Shown in pieces: positions 32,895 to 44,900 of a DNA stretch of 64,000 nt; position 1 is the first letter of the stretch; each line of letters opens with the position of its first letter. The notes beneath the pieces were generated by a model. The model was not told where the DNA came from. It made no database searches and saw only the letters and a list, made by a program, of their open reading frames with translations. Source of the stretch: Lunularia cruciata (lineage: Eukaryota; Streptophyta; Marchantiopsida; Lunulariales; Lunulariaceae); contig OX419756.1 of assembly GCA_948567375.1 (NCBI GenBank), forward strand, positions 34,698,552 through 34,762,551, in the 5' to 3' direction. The translations under genes and the position numbers were made by a program.

Positions 32895-35800
32895 ATGAAC
32901 AATGAACAATGAAGTATAAAGCCCAAAAGACCTTAAGAGTCAAAAGGCTGAAAAAAAATACAAATCACATGAAATGTGAGCCTAGGTCATCTAACCAATC
33001 TGTAACAAATTGATCCAATGTAAACTAATCTTGGTCATATACTTCCCTAACGCTAATGCCTCAATTTGTAAGAGACCTAGAAAATCACTGCAACTAATCT
33101 TATGTCTACTCTGATCTGCTCGTAACAAGGACACTCAACAAAGACATGGTGCTCATCCTCAACTTTGCTCATAGTACACAATATGCAAAGCCGCATAGAA
33201 TGCTCTATCTGCTGCCAAGGTCCTTGTTCTAATTTTAGTCTATGAGAGCTAGTTCTATACTAAGCAATAACATACCTAAGTGAAGTAGAAATCCTAGCCA
33301 AGAGATAATCGTGCTCATAATACACCAACATAGGATCTACAAACTATTGCTAGAACACCATCTTGCTTACCGGGTTTGTGCCATAAACAAAGTAGGAACT
33401 TTTCCTTGATTATCTCTCAAAGTGCAATAGACTCCAATCTCTAATGTTGCTCATAAACATTCCACCTTGTGGCCTATGCAATTAGATCTGTATACCAACC
33501 AATAGATAGAGAAAACAAAATGCTTGGAAGAGAAGTCTCTCATGGTCCATGGACCTCATCTTGGTGGCATATTTGAGAGTTAAGAACAAAGCTTCAATCT
33601 CAAGAGGCAAAAACCCTATTTCAACAAGCAGCAATACATAAGGAGTATGAGTCCTCACCCCAAGTTCATCACACAAAAATAGTTTCTAAACTTTCTCCAC
33701 CTGTTGCCACCATGTCTTCTTAGTACCTAGACCCCAAATCTGAGCACCATAGAAAACCACATGCTGCACAAGAGATCTGAACAACACCTTCTTCAACTCC
33801 TATGTGGTAAGATGAGCAAGTCTAGAGCAATTCATGAGTGAACACAAAGCTCTAAATCTTTCATTGATTCTCATATTCACACAAATAGACCAACTATAGT
33901 CATGAGAAAACTCAAGGCCAAAGTACTTATAAGAAGAAACCTACTCCAATGTTGTCAAGCAAAAAAGAAAGGTGTGACACCTTTAGAACCCACCACAATC
34001 ACCTTGGACTTGTCAAGGTTCACCTCCATCTTTGTTTGATTACAAAACAAAAGAAGAGAATCCAAAAGGTTCTATAAACTCTTGACATTGGTGGAGAGAA
34101 GCACTACATCATTTGCATAAAGGAATGCATGTATCATAAAAAAGCCAACATATACACCAATGGCTCCAACTTCCATGAGTAGTCTCTATAGGTCATTGAT
34201 GAAGATTCCAAATAGAGTTGGGGGTAGAGAGTATCCTTGAATCACACCCATTGTGCTAAGGACATCTTGAGAGCTCAAATATGAAAGTCTCACAACCACT
34301 TTCTCATAGATTCTATAGATAGCACCAATCAGATCCGGTGATACACCAACTTCAATTAGTCTCTCACTTAGATATTTCCTAAGCACTTTATCAAAGGCTT
34401 TTCTTAAATCAATAAATGCAACATAGAGAGCTCTCCCAACACCCTTGGATTTCCACAACAAAACATGGAGTACTAGTAGGTGGTCCAAATTACTAATGCT
34501 TGATCTGAAACCAGCTTGGCACTCGGCTCAAATTCTGTACTTTTCAGCCCAAGTACTCAACTTAGACTCCAAAATTTTACCATACAACGTGGCAAAGATA
34601 CTACCAACAAGTATGTTACAATAATTGGTGACAACATCTTGCTGGCCAGACTTGTGAATAGGAACTACCTTCTTCAAGCACCATCTATTGGGAAAGCCAC
34701 ACTTGATTGCCTCACCTGATTGCCTCATTCAAGAGAGAAGTGAGGATTGGAATCAGATGGCTACCGCCCCATTTCAAAAGTTCAACACAAATTCCATCAA
34801 GGTCTTCAGCCTTACCATTGGCCAACTTCTTGAGTTAGTACGGGACATCAACTTCAGAGATGGTGAGAGCAGATCCAACATTAGGTGTCATGCTTGGAGC
34901 ATTAGCAAAGAAATAGAGATCCTTGACATAGTTACAAAGCTTCTTCAAGTCCAAAAATGGAGATGGAAATTTTTGATAGTAACCTTCTTCCAAAAATCCT
35001 TGGGATTTCTCCTTAGTTCAGTGCTCAACTCAACACCCTTAAGTCTTAGAAATGCTTGCTTCTTGCACTTCACCAACTTTCTATAAGAGACAAAAGCTAC
35101 ACTTTGTGCAATCTGATCAAGAGACCTATCCATCACTTTGATCCTTGCCATTTTACAGTCAGCATCATACCACCTACTGCAAGGGAACCAAGTCTCTTCA
35201 TGTGAGATGCTCTTGGAAACCATGGAGTTGAGGTAGATTGACGAAGTCCAATGAATTGATCACTTTGCTGTGGAAAATCAGAACTCCACTCCATTAAGCT
35301 CAACTTCTCTTGGATAGCTTGTTGGTACAAATCTCTCTTATGAAAATCTAGATGGAGTTTCCTTCTAGAGGCATGTTCAATAGACAATGTGGTTCTATTG
35401 GGGCAAGGAAGAAGGATAGAACAAGATAAAGGTGCATGGTCAGATTTAGGTTGAGGATCTAAAACACAAAAATCTGAGACAAGGTATGTATAATTGGGTG
35501 AGGTGAGCAAATAATCTGTGGTGCTTGATCCACTAGAAGCAAAGCATGTACTCTTAAAAGTTTCAAGAAATTGAGAGAGGCCATTCAAGATCTTCAAGCT
35601 TTAATTGGTACCAAAGCTCAAAAACTGCTCACTTATGGGGTTGGACAAAAGATATTTGGAAGAGCAAGACAAAATGTTACAATGGTCTATCAAGCTATAA
35701 AAAGGGTCATTCTCAAGGTCACTAAACTCAGGAATCTAAGAAGCTTGGATCCTAGCATTGAAACCACCAATAACAAGTTCTGCTCCTTTACTTTCAAACT

Positions 35801-38265
35801 CCAACACATCCTTTGTTAAGGAGTGGAAAGGTTACATGGTGTTGAGCACTCCACTTGAATAGATTTGTGATTTTAATGGAGCAAAGAAATGCTACATTTT
35901 AACAAATAGCAATGAAGCAAGGTGAAGCAACTCTTGCAATCCTCAACTATTGGTATTGTCCACTTGAGTCTTGGCCTATCAAAGAGACTGATTTTTCAAA
36001 GCCAAATCTAATGTAAGTAGCAATACCTGCAAAGCCCCTACCTCTATGTTGCCTCCGCTTGTTCCAGGTTGAACCAACAAGAGTGAATCCTTCAATATAT
36101 TGAATGGTGTTTCCTTCATGATCTCATGTCTCCACAAGATTGATCATATACCACAAAGGCTTAGCACCTGAGTACTTGCTATGTGTGAGCACATAAATAT
36201 TCCAAAATAGCACTCTAAGGGTCTGGAATTGCTATGCAGTAGTTGATGATCTCCTTTGGGTGATCACAACTCTATTATCTCTCAAGAATGCAACAAAACC
36301 TGCTTGTTGAGCCTCTTTCACTTTTTCTAATTCTCCTTACTTTGCTTGCCATTGGAGAGATGTGAGATCAAGGTCCAACTAGATATGCCACCCTTTTAGT
36401 ATAGCCTTGTTCTCCATCACTAAATTCCTCTGAGTTTTTGAGCCAAACCTCACTAAAATACTTCTTGGTTGTGCAACTTGTTGTCCCAATCTATATGCTT
36501 GCAAAATCTGAGGATCATGGACTCTCAAATAATTAGCAATAAACTCACACACTAAGGCCTTGGTGTCTTTTTTCTCAATTTTTGGCAAACCTGAAATCCT
36601 CAAGTTCTTCATTTTGACCAGTTGGTTCTCCTTCTCAACCTCATGCTCTTGCAAGTAAGAAATTTGAGCCACCTTAGTACCTTCAACATATGACTTCACC
36701 TCCAGCATATGACTTCATACTGACCTCTAATGTCTCAACAATCTCTTGCAGCCCTTAATTTTGTGAAGCAATGTTGGTGGCTTGTGCTCCCAAGGAAGCA
36801 ACCTTCTTGGTAGCATCCATCATACCCTTGGTGGAGTCTAACAACAAATTTTTGCTCTTTTTGAGTTCTTGGATATCTAGGGTGGCTAAATTAAAAGACT
36901 CTTTCACAATCATGACCTTTGCTCTTATGGTTTCCAAATCTACCAAAAGAATGTTCATGTATTGAGACATCGGGGCAAAAAAACTCTTGAGTTCTTTGTG
37001 GAAGTCATTTGTTTTCTTGTACATTTCAGAAATTTGTTGTTGTTTAAGGCTATATCAGCAATGTCTTGCACCATCTTGGAAGCCTCCATTCTTGAATGTC
37101 AAATGCTACTATGAGAATATATCCTCTACCTTCACTCAAGCTCTATGAATTTGGGGGAAGCTATTGAATATTTGGTTTGCAAAACCTAAGAGAATTTTAC
37201 AGTTTCAAATTCTCATGGTTTCTATTCTAATGAATGAAGCTTATACTAATCTGCATCCACCAATAGCTCTACAAGTACTTGTTTCTCAAAACCAAAGATG
37301 AACTCATTTGGATATGTAAATCAAAAAAATATAAGCTTTTGAATCTGCACCTTCTAACAAAGAATTTCTGAAATCATACAAATTTTGAAATCTCACAACC
37401 TTGGCAACATTGGTTCATAATCTACAATTAAAATCTCAATAAAAATCTTTTGAAGACCTTTTTCAAATGAATCAAAAATCAACTCATTTGAGCAAAAAGG
37501 TACTGAGTTATAGCCTCTAGAGTTTTCTATGTTTAACTTATAAACCTCATTGAGTCACAAAATCCAAATACTTATACCTTCAAGCACAAAGATTCAAATT
37601 CTATGAGAACAGTTTCAATCAATAGCTATTGATAAGATGCTTCTAATAAGACCAAGATCACCTCATTTAAAGATGTGAGTCCAAAATTCCAACCTCTGAA
37701 AGTTGCAAATATGAGCACCACCAAGCGTGCATGATCACAGAATGATGAAATTCAAAACTTGCTCTAGAGAACATCAACTTCAGCAGTCAGGTATTTAATA
37801 GAAAGATCTTTCACATATGTTCCCAATGAGCCTAAGATTGAAACAGTTGGACATGGAACTAAAAAGTTACAATGTGTTTAAATTTGAGCTCAAACCCTTA
37901 AATCTACCAAAGATGAAAAAATTCAAATCTTCATAAATTTGTGTATACATGTGATCTTTCAGCGTGATTGGTATCAATCAAAAGAGCTTCTCAAAACCCA
38001 TCCAATGCCAAAATAATCACTTGATTTAGACACCATATGATGAAGATACTAACTCATAAATCTGGAACCTCTACTGGAAAATTCAATCACTAAAAACTTC
38101 CCTGATAGAGCTCAAAATGATGCAATCTTGGTAGTTAAGGAAAGCCTTTGGGAAGGCGCTTCTAACAAAACCAAATTTGTAAAGCTTGGATAACTAGGTG
38201 CTGAGATATGGTATACCAAAGTTTTGGGACTTTTCTCCTCTCAAAGTTTCAAGAAATCTCTAACA
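32895..38265 (-). mobile_element. LINE alpha A10, full length, inserted in A9
   Basis: Tail ATGAACAATGAACAATGAAG at 32895, 3' UTR, RT (33482-34728; FIDLRKAFDKVLRKYL in 34186-34488), linker (34945-35223), endonuclease (35133-36230; GSSTTDYLLTS, SDHAPLSCSI), UAG at 36232-36234, ORF1 from ATG 37089 down to 36235, and monomeric 5' UTR 37090-38265. ORF1 frame is kept from 36708 to the UAG apart from one stop at 36379. Many point stops and frameshifts occur in ORF2. It lies inside the RT of A9, so it is younger than A9. The flanking duplication is not clean. Confidence 0.8.
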
Positions 38266-39849
38266 CATATAATCCATTGTGCTAGAGACATCTTGAAAGC
38301 TCAAAAATGAAAGCCTCACAATCACTTTCTCATAGTGTCTAGAGATAGCACCAATCAGATCCGGTAAAATACCAATGTTAATGAGTCTCTCATTTAGAGA
38401 TTTTCTAAGCACCTTATCAAAGGCCTTCCAAAAATCAGTAAATGCAACATAGAGAGCTCTCCCAACACCCCTAAATTTCCATCACAAAACACAAAGTACC
38501 AAGAAGTGATCCAAAGTACTAAAGCCTGATCTGAAATCAGCTTGGCACTTAGCTCAAATTCTAAACTTTTTAGCCCAAGTACTCAACCTAGACTCCAAGA
38601 TTCGACCATACAACTTGGCAAAGATATTACCAACTAGTATGGTATGGTAATTGGTGACAACATCTCTCTAGCCAGACTTGTGAATAGGGACTACCTTCTT
38701 CAAGCACCATCTATCAAGAAAGCCACACTTGATTGCCTCATTCAAAAGAGAAGTGAGTATTGGAATCAGACGGCTACTGCTCTATTTCAAAAGTTCAACA
38801 CATAGTCCATCAAGGTTTTCAGCCTTACCATTGGCCAAATTCTTGAGTTGGTATTGGACATCAGCTTCAGAGATGGTGAGAGCAGATCCAAAGCTAGGCG
38901 CCATACTTGGAGCATCAAGGATAAAGTACAAGTCCTTCATATAATAACAAAGCTCCTTCAAGTCCAACAATGGAGATGGAGATCTTATTGATACCTTCTT
39001 CCATGAAGCCTTGGTATTGCTCCTCAATTCAGTGCTCCAATCAACCCCCTTGAGTCTCAAAAATGCCCGCTTCTTGCACTTCACCAACTTTCTATAAGAG
39101 ACATCAAGAGACTTATCCATAGCTTGGATCCTTGCCATTTTACACTCAACATCATACCACCTATTGCAAGGGAGACCAAGTCTCTTCCTATCAGAACCTC
39201 TTGGAAACAAAGTAGCAAATGTAGATTGAAGAAATGCAATCAACAGATCACTTTGATGTTGAAAATTAGAACTTCATTCCAAAAAGCTCAATTTCTCTTG
39301 GATAGCTTAATGGTACATATTCATCTTATGAAAATCTAGATAGACTTTCCTTCTAAAGACATGTTGAATAGGTAATGTGGTTTGGTTGGGGCAAGGAAGA
39401 AGTATTGCACAAGATAGAGGTGCATGGTCAGATTCAAGTTGAGGATCTAAAATAGCAAAATATGAGACAAGTTGTATATCATTGGGTGAGGTGAGCATAT
39501 AGTCTATGGTGCTTGATCCACCAGAAGCAAAGCATGTGCTCTTGCAAGTTTCAAGTAATTGAGAAAGGCTATTCAAGATTTTCAAGTTACAACTGGTACC
39601 AAAGCTCAAAATGTGCTCACTGATGGAGTTGCTCATGGAGTCTAGGGAAGAACGGGACCAAGTACTAGAATCATCTATCAAAGTATAAATAGTGTCAAGG
39701 TCACTCAACTCAAAAATCTTAGAGGCTTGGATTCTAGCATTGAAATCACCAAGAACAAGTATTGCACCTTTACCTCGATACTCCAACACATCCTTTGTCA
39801 AGGAGTGGAAAGGCTGCATGGTGTCTGGAGCTCCACTTGAATAGATTGG

Positions 39850-40329
39850 TTATGTAAATGGATTAAAGTAACAAACAGCAAGGAAGCAAGGTGTAACAAC
39901 TCCTCCAATATTCAACCATTTGTATTGTCCACTTGAGTCTTGGTCTATCAAAGAGACTAACTTATCAAAGCCAAATTTGACATAAGTAGCAATACCTTCA
40001 AAGCCCATTCCTCTATGTTGCCTCTGCTTGTTCCAAGTTGAACCAACAAGAGTGAAACCTTCAATGTCTTGAATGGTGTTCCCTTCATGTTCCCATGTCT
40101 CCACAAGATTGATCAGATCAACATCATCCCACAAAGGCTTAGCATTGGAGTACTTGGTATGTCTGAGGCCATGAACATTCCAAAACATCACTCTAAGGGT
40201 CTGGAATTGATATGCAATAGTTGATAATTTCTTTTGAGTAATAATAGCTCTATTATCTCTCAAGAATGCAACAAAACTTGCTTGTTGAGCTGCTTTCACT
40301 TTTGCTAATTCTCCTTCTTTGCTTGCCAT
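39850..40329 (-). pseudogene. LINE alpha A9: ORF1 C-terminus fused in frame to the endonuclease
   Basis: A single open frame of 159 codons joins the end of ORF1 (GELAKVKAAQQASFVAFLRD) to the endonuclease start (FWNVHGLRHTKYSN) and the ETW box. In seven other copies an in-frame TAG separates these two parts; here the codon is TAT at 40210-40212. This copy also has an ATG (GTG ATG TTT TGG) right before the FWNVHG motif, which other copies lack. The frame closes at 39850. Confidence 0.8.
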
Positions 40330-40459
40330 TGGAGAGATGTCAGATCAGGGTCCAACCAGATGCACCGACCCTTCACTATAGCCTTGCTTGCCATCATTGA
40401 ATTCCTCTAAGTTTTTGAGCCAAACCTCACCCTAAAATGCTTCTTGGTTGTGCACTTTG

Positions 40460-41050
40460 CTATCCCAAACTATATGCTTGCATAATTTGCATATCATGGA
40501 CTCTCAAAGAATCAGCAATAAACTCACACACTATGGTCTTGGTGTCTTCCTTCTCAATCTTTGGCAAACCTAAACTCCTCAAGTTCTTCATTTTGACCAT
40601 TTGGTTCTCCTTCTCAACCTCATGCTCTTGCAAGTAAGAGATTTGAGCCACCTTAGTAGCTTCAACACAAGACCTCATCTTCACTTCTAATGTGTCCATA
40701 ATCTGTTGGAGCCCTCCGCTTTGTGTAGCAATGTTGTTGGCTTGTGCTTCAAAAGAAGCAAATTTCTCAATAGCATCCACCATCCCCTTGGTTGATGCTA
40801 ATAGCAAGATAGTACTCTTCTTTAGATCTTGAATCTCTTGGCTGACCAGGTTCAAGGACTCTTTTACAGTGCTAATCTCAACCTTTACAATTTCCATATC
40901 AATCATTAGAGTACTCATGCATTGGGCCATTGGTGCAAAGAAGCTTCTAAGCTCTTTGTGGAAGTCACTAGATTTCCTATACATTTCAGCTAATTGTTGT
41001 TGCTTCAAGGCTATATCAGCAATGTCTTGCAGCATCTTGGACTCCTCCAT
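40460..41050 (-). pseudogene. LINE alpha A9 ORF1, longest open copy
   Basis: ATG at 41050 (MEESKMLQDIADIALKQQQ) opens 196 codons. It has coiled-coil sequence through residue 130 or so, including SSDFHKELRSFFAPMAQCMS, LASTKGMVDAIEKFASFEAQ and GGLQQIMDTLEVKMRS, then the conserved EVEKENQMVKMKNLRSLGL, KIEKEDTKTIVCEFIADSL and VHDMQIMQAYSLG. A frameshift near 40460 separates it from the final ORF1 segment (40329 downward). There is no zinc knuckle or RRM by eye. It is the best template for modelling ORF1. Confidence 0.8.
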
Positions 41051-41182
41051 TATGCCAATCACTAATCACTCACAATCAATCTAAAAGTTTTACATCCAAC
41101 ACCAAAACTTCAAGATTTTCAAGTAGGCATGGCTTCCGTTTTATAGTACTAAACATAACTAGAAAGGTATTCAAGTAAAAAC

Positions 41183-41874
41183 TGTGGGCCGGCCTGTCTC
41201 TCACTCAGGATGAACCTCTGATGGCTATTATGGTAGCGCACCATGGACTAAGAAGGCAAGGAACCCCAACTCCATCATACTCCTCCAAGGCTAACACTCC
41301 AAGACTCAAGACATTGCTCACTAGAGAACTCAATGAGAGAGAGATAGTTGCAAATGAAAGGATGATGAGTACCTCCTCACTCCTTGTTTATATACTTGTG
41401 AAATAGTTACGTACCAAAGTTACTAATTACCGTAGTAACTCAAGTTACTAGACTAAAAGTCAAGTAAAGTCAAAAAGTAGAAAGGAATATCCATTCACAT
41501 GGGCATATTCCCCTAAGCATGTGGTCTTATCTTGACCCAACCACTAAAGCAAGGATTCCTTCACATGGGCTATCCTTGGACTAAAGAAGAATCCAAAACA
41601 AAAAGGCTTGCGGGCCCAAGAGTTCTCAACTCTTTCCCCAAAGCCAAACACCTAGGAATAATACCAAGTCAACACACTAAAATCCAAAATAGTGGTGCTC
41701 ATCTTTTCTACTTCCTCTAAAGTAAGGTCCCATCTATCTTAGCTATGACTAACTTAAGCTAACCATGACTAATATAGAACCATCCTTTATCTCTATATAA
41801 ATAATATCTCTTAAGTACTTGTAATACCAAGCTAAATATCACAATACCACACACATGCACAAATGGGTGTTACA
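41183..41874 (-). repeat. 3' LTR of the gypsy element (692 bp)
   Basis: TG...CA ends (TGTGGGCCGG ... GGGTGTTACA on the plus strand). Same length as the 5' LTR and the solo LTR at 50926. It matches the 5' LTR except for AAGGCAAGG against AAGACAAGG near 41254. It lies next to the purine tract at 41875-41883. It provides the polyadenylation side of the transcript. Confidence 0.95.
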
Positions 41875-41883
41875 TTTACCCCC
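41875..41883 (-). other. Polypurine-like tract of the gypsy element
   Basis: Reads GGGGGTAAA on the minus strand directly before the 3' LTR, the position where plus-strand DNA synthesis is primed. It is short and has one T, so it is a weak but correctly placed tract. Confidence 0.7.
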
Positions 41884-41922
41884 GGACTAAGTTTTCACTT
41901 TGTCCTCAAAGTGAAGGTCTCT

Positions 41923-44900
41923 CTACCTTCTATGGTACATCTTCAACTTATCATGGTTAATCCTATCAAAGTGTCTTCCTCCCAACTCCTTGAGATCATA
42001 AGTGTAATTTCCCCACACCTTCTCTACTATGAAAGGTCCAAAGTACTTAGGCAAAAACTTCTTTTGTACTCTCTTGAATCGAATGGAATCAAACAACATT
42101 ACCCAATCACCCTCTTTGAAAGGCTCCACCTTCTTCTTGCCTTGCCTCTTGTCATAGCTCTCCTTTTGTTTCCTTTGGGCTTGCTCCACTCGAACCATAG
42201 CAACTGCTCTTGCCTCTTCCAACTCCATGAGTTGATCCTTCCTTGACTTCTCTGCATCACTTCCTTGTGCTTTCTTCAATCTCCTATGAATGCTTTGGAA
42301 GGTAGGAAGATCAAAGTGAATAGGTAAGGTAGACTCAATACCATACACCAATTGGAATGGAGAATATCCAGTGGAAGTCTTCATGGTTGTCCTATACTCC
42401 CACAAAACTGCATGAATCCTCTTGTCCCAATGATGTTTAGCCCCCTCCATTTCTGCATCTTTGGCCAACATCATGCACAAGGTCTGATTGGTTCTCTCTG
42501 CCAAGCCATTGGAATTTGGCTTATAGGATGTAGTTACTCGATGTGTGATAGAGAAATGTCGTAGCATGGTTGTAGTAATGCTTCCTGTAAACTCTCCTCC
42601 TCTATCAGAAACCAACTCCAAAGGGCATCCAAACCTAGTGATAATGCGTTCATAAAGAAATCTACCCACTTCATCTTCATTCTTGTCCCTCAATGGTCTA
42701 GCCTCAACCCACTTGGTAAGGTAATCAGTAACTACCACAATGTACCGATTGTTCCTTGGGGTTCTATTGAGAGGTCCTACAAAATCAATTCCCCACTTCT
42801 CAAAGGGTCCTAGCAATGGAATTGATCTAAGTGGTGGAGTGGATGTAGACTTTCTAGCAAAAGCTTGACAAACATGACAAGTTTTGCAATAATCAAGACA
42901 ATCCTTGAAAATCCCTCTCCAATGGTAACCTGCATCTAGAATCTTGAAAGCAGTCACCTTTCCTGCAAAGTGTCCTCCACATACTAAACCTTCATGAAAC
43001 TCCTTTATGAGTAGGATAGACTCTTCCTTACCCACTGCTCTTCGAAGTAGACCATCTGCTCCTTGGTGAAAAAGAATATCATCCACCATTGTGTAAGGTC
43101 TAGATCTTGCTGCAAGGGCCTTCCTCTCCCTAGCATGCATCCCTTCGGGATAGTTACCTCTTGTCACAAAATCCACAATCTCCTTGTACTCCATTGGAAC
43201 CTCTTGAGTGACTGAGATTGTCATGAGCTCCTCATCCGGGAAGGAATCATCTACTGGCTCATCTCCATCATGATCATAGGCTCTAGATAACAAATCAGCA
43301 TTTGCATGTTTCTTTCCTGGCCTATCCTCAATTGTGTAGTCATACTCAGACAAGAGAATCATCCACCTTGCTAGTCTCCCTTCAACATTAGGCTTGTTGA
43401 AGATGTACTTCAAAGCCTTGTGATCCGTGACAATTGTGGCTTTCCCTCCAATCAAGTAGTGTCTAAACTTCTTGAGACCAAAGATCACTGCCAACCCTTC
43501 TCTCTCTGTGACAGAGTAGTTCTTCTCTGCTGAAACCATCTGCCTACTAGCATAAGCTATTGGATGATCATGCCCATCTTGGTCTAATTGACTAAGAGTG
43601 CATCCTATAGCTACATTAGAAGCATCAGTGTAGAGGATGAAAGGCTTACTCCAATCAGGTTTAGCAAGAATTGGAGCTACAACAAGGGATTGCTTGAGCT
43701 CCTCAAAAGCTTTGAGAGCCTCCTTGTCTTCCAAAATCACCATGTAATCTACACCCTTCTTCATGTAGATGGTCAATGCATAAGCCTTGTTGGAAAATGA
43801 GAAGATGAACCTCCTATAGTACCCAACCATTCCCAAGAATTGGCGTAACTTTGTCAAGCTTGAAGGGAATGGAAGGTCTGAGATTTTCCTCACCTTCTCA
43901 GGATCAACTGCTATTCCATCCTTGGAGATGATGTGCCCCAAAAGTAGACCTTCTTCACATCCAAAAATGCACTTCTCTGGGTTGAGTGATGCATTTGCCT
44001 CATCCAAGCGTTGCAAGACTTTGATTAGGTGCTCAAAGTGCTCCTCCTTGCTCCCATAGACACAAAAGTCATCAATGAAATCTCTCACAAATTTCCCAAT
44101 GAAAGGTTCAAATACCTTGTTCATGAACCGTTGGAATGTGGCTGGAGCATTGCAAAGCCCAAAAGGCATGACCTTGAAAGCGTAAGTTCCCCAAGGTGTG
44201 GTGAATGTGGTGAGTTGTTGATGCTCTGGTGCAATCTTGATTTGGTTATATCCACTATAACCATCTCCAAAACTGTACCTCTCATGACCTGCAACCTCCT
44301 CCAAGATCTCATCAATGAATGGCAATGGGTAGTAGTCCTTCTTGGTAACAGCATTGAGCTTCTTGTAATCCACACATACCCGAAGCTTGCCATTCTTTTT
44401 CTTCACAATGACAATTGGAGACACCCATTCTGAATTCTCCACCTCAAAGATAAATCCAGCCTCCTTGAGCTTATCAATCTCCTCCTTCACAACCAAAGAT
44501 ATTGGTGGGCTAATGCGACGTTGCTTTTGGCGGATTGGTCTTGCATGTGACTCCACCTCTATCTTGTGCTCCTCCAAGGTGACTTCCTTCAAATCCTTGT
44601 AACTAAAAGCAAACACATGGATGAACTTGCGGAAAATCTCCTCAAATCTCACCTTCTCCTCCTTGGTAACATTTGGGCCATACTTGAGGGTAGATAACCT
44701 TCTCTCTACCTCCTCAAGTGTCAATGGTGATTTATCTGGGTCCTTCAAAACCTCTGGCTTAGGTGCAAAATCCATAGCACACAAGGGATACACATCTGAA
44801 TCAGATTCAGATTCATCTTCCTCCGTGGAAGTCTCCTCTTCCATGCTTGTGTCCACACCTGAAGCTCCTTCTTCAGAATCTGATTCCCAATAATTAGAAG

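Larger units (their letters stand above)
38266..41182 (-). mobile_element. LINE alpha A9, middle segment (RT, endonuclease, ORF1, start of 5' UTR)
   Basis: Continuation of A9 after A10. It has RT from CATTGTGCTAGAGACATC leftward (38282-39243; ANGKAENLDGLCVELLK), endonuclease (39307-40209; AILVLGDFNARIQ, SDHAPLSCAILLPC, VDLINLVETWEHEGN), and ORF1 (40460-41050). At the ORF1/endonuclease boundary it has TAT (40210-40212) instead of TAG. The 5' UTR begins at 41051 and is broken at 41182 by the gypsy element, resuming at 49011. Confidence 0.8.

Noticed and set aside
41221-41406. Conserved 61-codon ORF on the plus strand, also at 48358-48542 and, diverged, at 50937-51149
   Set aside because: All three lie antisense inside copies of one LTR; the conservation is that of the LTR, not of a protein.
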